DNA from: Daphnia carinata
Lineage: Eukaryota > Arthropoda > Branchiopoda > Diplostraca > Daphniidae
NCBI RefSeq assembly: GCF_022539665.2
Contig: NC_081336.1
Span: forward strand, 2,852,001 to 2,916,000
Direction of reading: 5' to 3'
DNA: 64,000 nucleotides
In this document: piece after piece, positions 62,801 through 64,000 of the stretch
Layout of the letters: every line of letters begins with the position of its first letter
Numbering within the stretch: the stretch's first letter is position 1
Position numbers and translations under genes: made by a program
The notes under the pieces: generated by a model
Told to the model about the DNA's origin: nothing
Database searches by the model: none
Seen by the model: only the letters and a program-made list of their open reading frames with translations

Positions 62801-63946
62801 CGCACATATACGCCGATCCCAATTACAGCCAGTTGAACCACTGGGGCGTGATCCAGGCGCTGGCCAGGAAGGGCGTCTACGTGGCCGAGCCGTCCGACGT
62901 GGCCCTGACGGAGACAACGCTCATTCACACATCGCCACTCCGAATGGTAAAATTCCAATTCGCATATAACCCCCCCCCCCCTCTCCCTCCCCCTTCCCCC
63001 ATCAATTGCTCTTTTTATTTGATTATTTTTTTGTTTGTTTGTTTGTTTGTTTGTTCCAATCAACCACATGTTATATGGCCGTGTTTGATTGCCCCGTTTT
63101 TTTTTTAAATTTAATTGATAGAGTGCCCACATGGCCGTCATGGAGGGCATCATGAACCTGTTTGTCAAGGAAGTCGTGTCGGCCGAAAGGGTGGTGGCCG
63201 CCATTAGGAGATTCACCGATTTGGACGCCTCCCAGACGCCTCCGCCGAAGGAAGCCGAACAGGCCCTACTCCTCTGGATCAACAAAGCCTGCCAGTCGCT
63301 CAAAAAACGGTTGACAGCCGAAGCCGATGGCAATGTAAAAAACATTTGATTTTTATTTTTATGTTTTTTTTTTTGTTTTTTTTTTTTGTTATCAGTAAAA
63401 CGATGTGAAGAGAAATTGAGGATGGGCCATCAAGCGCGTTGGGACGAATTGTTTCCTCGCGCTGATAAACCGGCCCGATCGGGCCGTTTAACGTTTGCCT
63501 CCATCATAATCTGTAAATGGGCCACGCGAAGTGAAACGATCATTGCGCCCCCACACACGGCAATATGAATACAACACATCGTAATCTCGTTTGAAACGGG
63601 CAGAGAGGGGGGGGGGGGGAGGGGGCCTGTTGAGTTGGACATTGTCTTCGTTTCGTTTGATGATTTATTTGATTGATTTTTTTTTTTATTGGGGAACGCA
63701 GGGAGAGGACGTTCCGAATTTCCCGGAACTGCGCGAGTTGGGCGACCTGAGCGACGGCATGTCGCTGCTCGGCTTGTTGGCCTTTTACGCCCCAGACCTG
63801 GTCGACTGGACCCGAATGGCAACCAACGAGCCATTCTCCATGGCCGATTGCCTCTACAATCTGGAAATGGTGCACAAGTTTTGCAGCGAGTCGCTACCCA
63901 ACAACATCTTCCACCTGGGGCTCGAAGACATTGTGTACATGCACAG
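48964..63946 (+). CDS. Patronin: Patronin/CAMSAP microtubule minus-end protein, N-terminal part (partial)
   Basis: Five in-frame exons are seen (48964-49059, 62541-62636, 62731-62946, 63122-63334, 63702-63946), and the gene continues beyond the window. Patronin/CAMSAP proteins bind and protect microtubule minus ends. Exon 1 encodes 32 residues starting MDSRPSSAARMRPLAYMP. The next exons carry the CAMSAP-type N-terminal region and calponin-homology domain: SVQWLLSKSY...VPEDVREPFYRDVE, then KPSVVHALANAELYC, GVIQALARKGVYV, SAHMAVMEGIMNLFVKEVVSAERVV, WINKACQSLKKR, DLSDGMSLLGLLAFYAPD and FSMADCLYNLEMVHKF. The spectrin-interacting coiled coils and the CKK domain lie outside the window. The first intron is about 13.5 kb and holds a large same-strand coding region. 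Exons 1 and 2 both end in phase 0, as does the possible donor at the end of that region. Confidence 0.92.
49060..51770 (+). other. Patronin intron 1, proximal part
   Basis: About 2.7 kb with no convincing exon. It has many T and A runs, a 37-bp alternating purine-pyrimidine tract (50789-50825) and CT-rich stretches near 51480-51530. A TATATATA motif at about 51604-51611 precedes the nested coding region. Confidence 0.5.
50789..50825. repeat. 37-bp alternating purine-pyrimidine (Z-DNA-prone) tract
   Basis: TG/CG/TA/CA alternation runs unbroken for 37 bp, with a CGCGCG core followed by a CA repeat. Such tracts readily adopt Z-DNA under supercoiling. Confidence 0.85.
51771..56298 (+). CDS. Large unrecognised protein, nested in Patronin intron 1; frame broken near 52,600
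   Basis: Two long overlapping frames on the Patronin strand: 51771 to about 52605, then about 52605-56298, a combined length of about 1,500 codons with no intron. The product is unrecognised. The first part opens MGKNSKKRKGTWTPHP and has Lys-rich and Asp/Glu-rich tracts, then EIYEPIPYHVAMDSWRSM and SRMKYMSRAEILSQIQTL. The second part has SPVYEDMSS, LSLADIYQAKVEARRHEL, FERLRVLEEQENRLQELVRR (coiled-coil-like), AIYEPVPASQ, IQQLKSRMKENL, Cys- and Gly-rich tracts, and LHYADIPHPMEPLDMQFHHQ. The two YEP[IV]P motifs and the repeated basic-helix pattern suggest a disordered scaffold. Codons are strongly GC-ending, unlike the surrounding intron. No GT-AG intron was found that links the frames; one missing base near 52590-52610 would. 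The stop lies four codons after CAG|GTACTC, a possible phase-0 donor. It may be a nested gene or a Patronin alternative exon. Confidence 0.6.
56786..56813. repeat. (CTT)n microsatellite
   Basis: A 28-bp uninterrupted trinucleotide repeat about 490 bp past the stop of the nested coding region. Confidence 0.9.
58168..58195. repeat. (AC)14 microsatellite
   Basis: 28 bp of uninterrupted AC units, directly after a long T run and a short CCGCCCACTGG stretch. Confidence 0.92.
58512..58533. repeat. (GTT)7 microsatellite
   Basis: About seven GTT units in Patronin intron 1. A second GTT tract of the same length is at 61231-61251. Confidence 0.9.
61854..61876. repeat. (TG)11 microsatellite
   Basis: Uninterrupted TG units in Patronin intron 1. 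Confidence 0.9.
63030..63055. repeat. (GTTT)n tetranucleotide repeat
   Basis: About six GTTT units inside the Patronin intron between exons ending at 62946 and starting at 63122. A C11 run precedes it. Confidence 0.88.
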
Positions 63947-64000
63947 GTACATTGTTTAAAAAAAAAAAACAAAAAAAACAAACGAACATGTCGTTTAATC

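Overview
The window looks like a gene-dense stretch of an arthropod nuclear genome, most likely a branchiopod crustacean such as Daphnia (inference). The support is short GT-AG introns of about 55-100 nt, animal gene families, an arthropod-type Even-skipped, and very many homopolymer and microsatellite tracts. No rRNA, confident tRNA, CRISPR array, plasmid, phage or bacterial operon was seen. Exons were assembled by eye from splice signals, reading phase and family resemblance.

Layout. Positions 1-11.2 kb carry no convincing gene; this is the 3' flank of even-skipped (minus strand, 11.2-12.5 kb, with a TATA box), rich in A/T runs, TATA-like clusters and microsatellites. A second gene-free stretch (12.6-16.4 kb) contains a diverged direct duplication and a perfect 32-bp palindrome. 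Compact housekeeping genes follow: pyrroline-5-carboxylate reductase (plus, 8 exons), the Arf-GEF GBF1/Garz (minus, 17 exons), a single-exon Josephin deubiquitinase (plus, divergent from GBF1), a six-finger C2H2 zinc-finger protein (minus, 24 bp tail-to-tail from Josephin), CRELD (minus), TAF4 (minus) and metaxin-2 (minus).

A 727-bp foldback element with 67-bp terminal inverted repeats sits immediately upstream of metaxin-2, whose first coding exon has no in-frame ATG. Next come the insulin receptor substrate IRS/Chico (plus, PH-PTB with eleven YxxM motifs) and Patronin/CAMSAP (plus, runs off the right edge). The first Patronin intron is about 13.5 kb, full of homopolymer tracts, and contains a GC-rich, unrecognised, same-strand coding region of about 1,500 codons. 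This is the most novel item. It is split by one apparent frameshift, and it ends near a phase-0 splice donor that would join in frame to the Patronin CH-domain exons. It may be a nested gene or a giant alternative 5' exon of Patronin.

The genes do not form one pathway. They cover embryonic patterning (eve), proline synthesis, Golgi trafficking (GBF1), deubiquitination, transcription (zinc finger, TAF4), ER protein folding (CRELD), mitochondrial import (metaxin-2), insulin signalling (IRS) and microtubule minus-end control (Patronin). Two coding frames (GBF1 C-terminal exon and the nested gene) each need one extra base to stay open, so base-level assembly errors should be considered.
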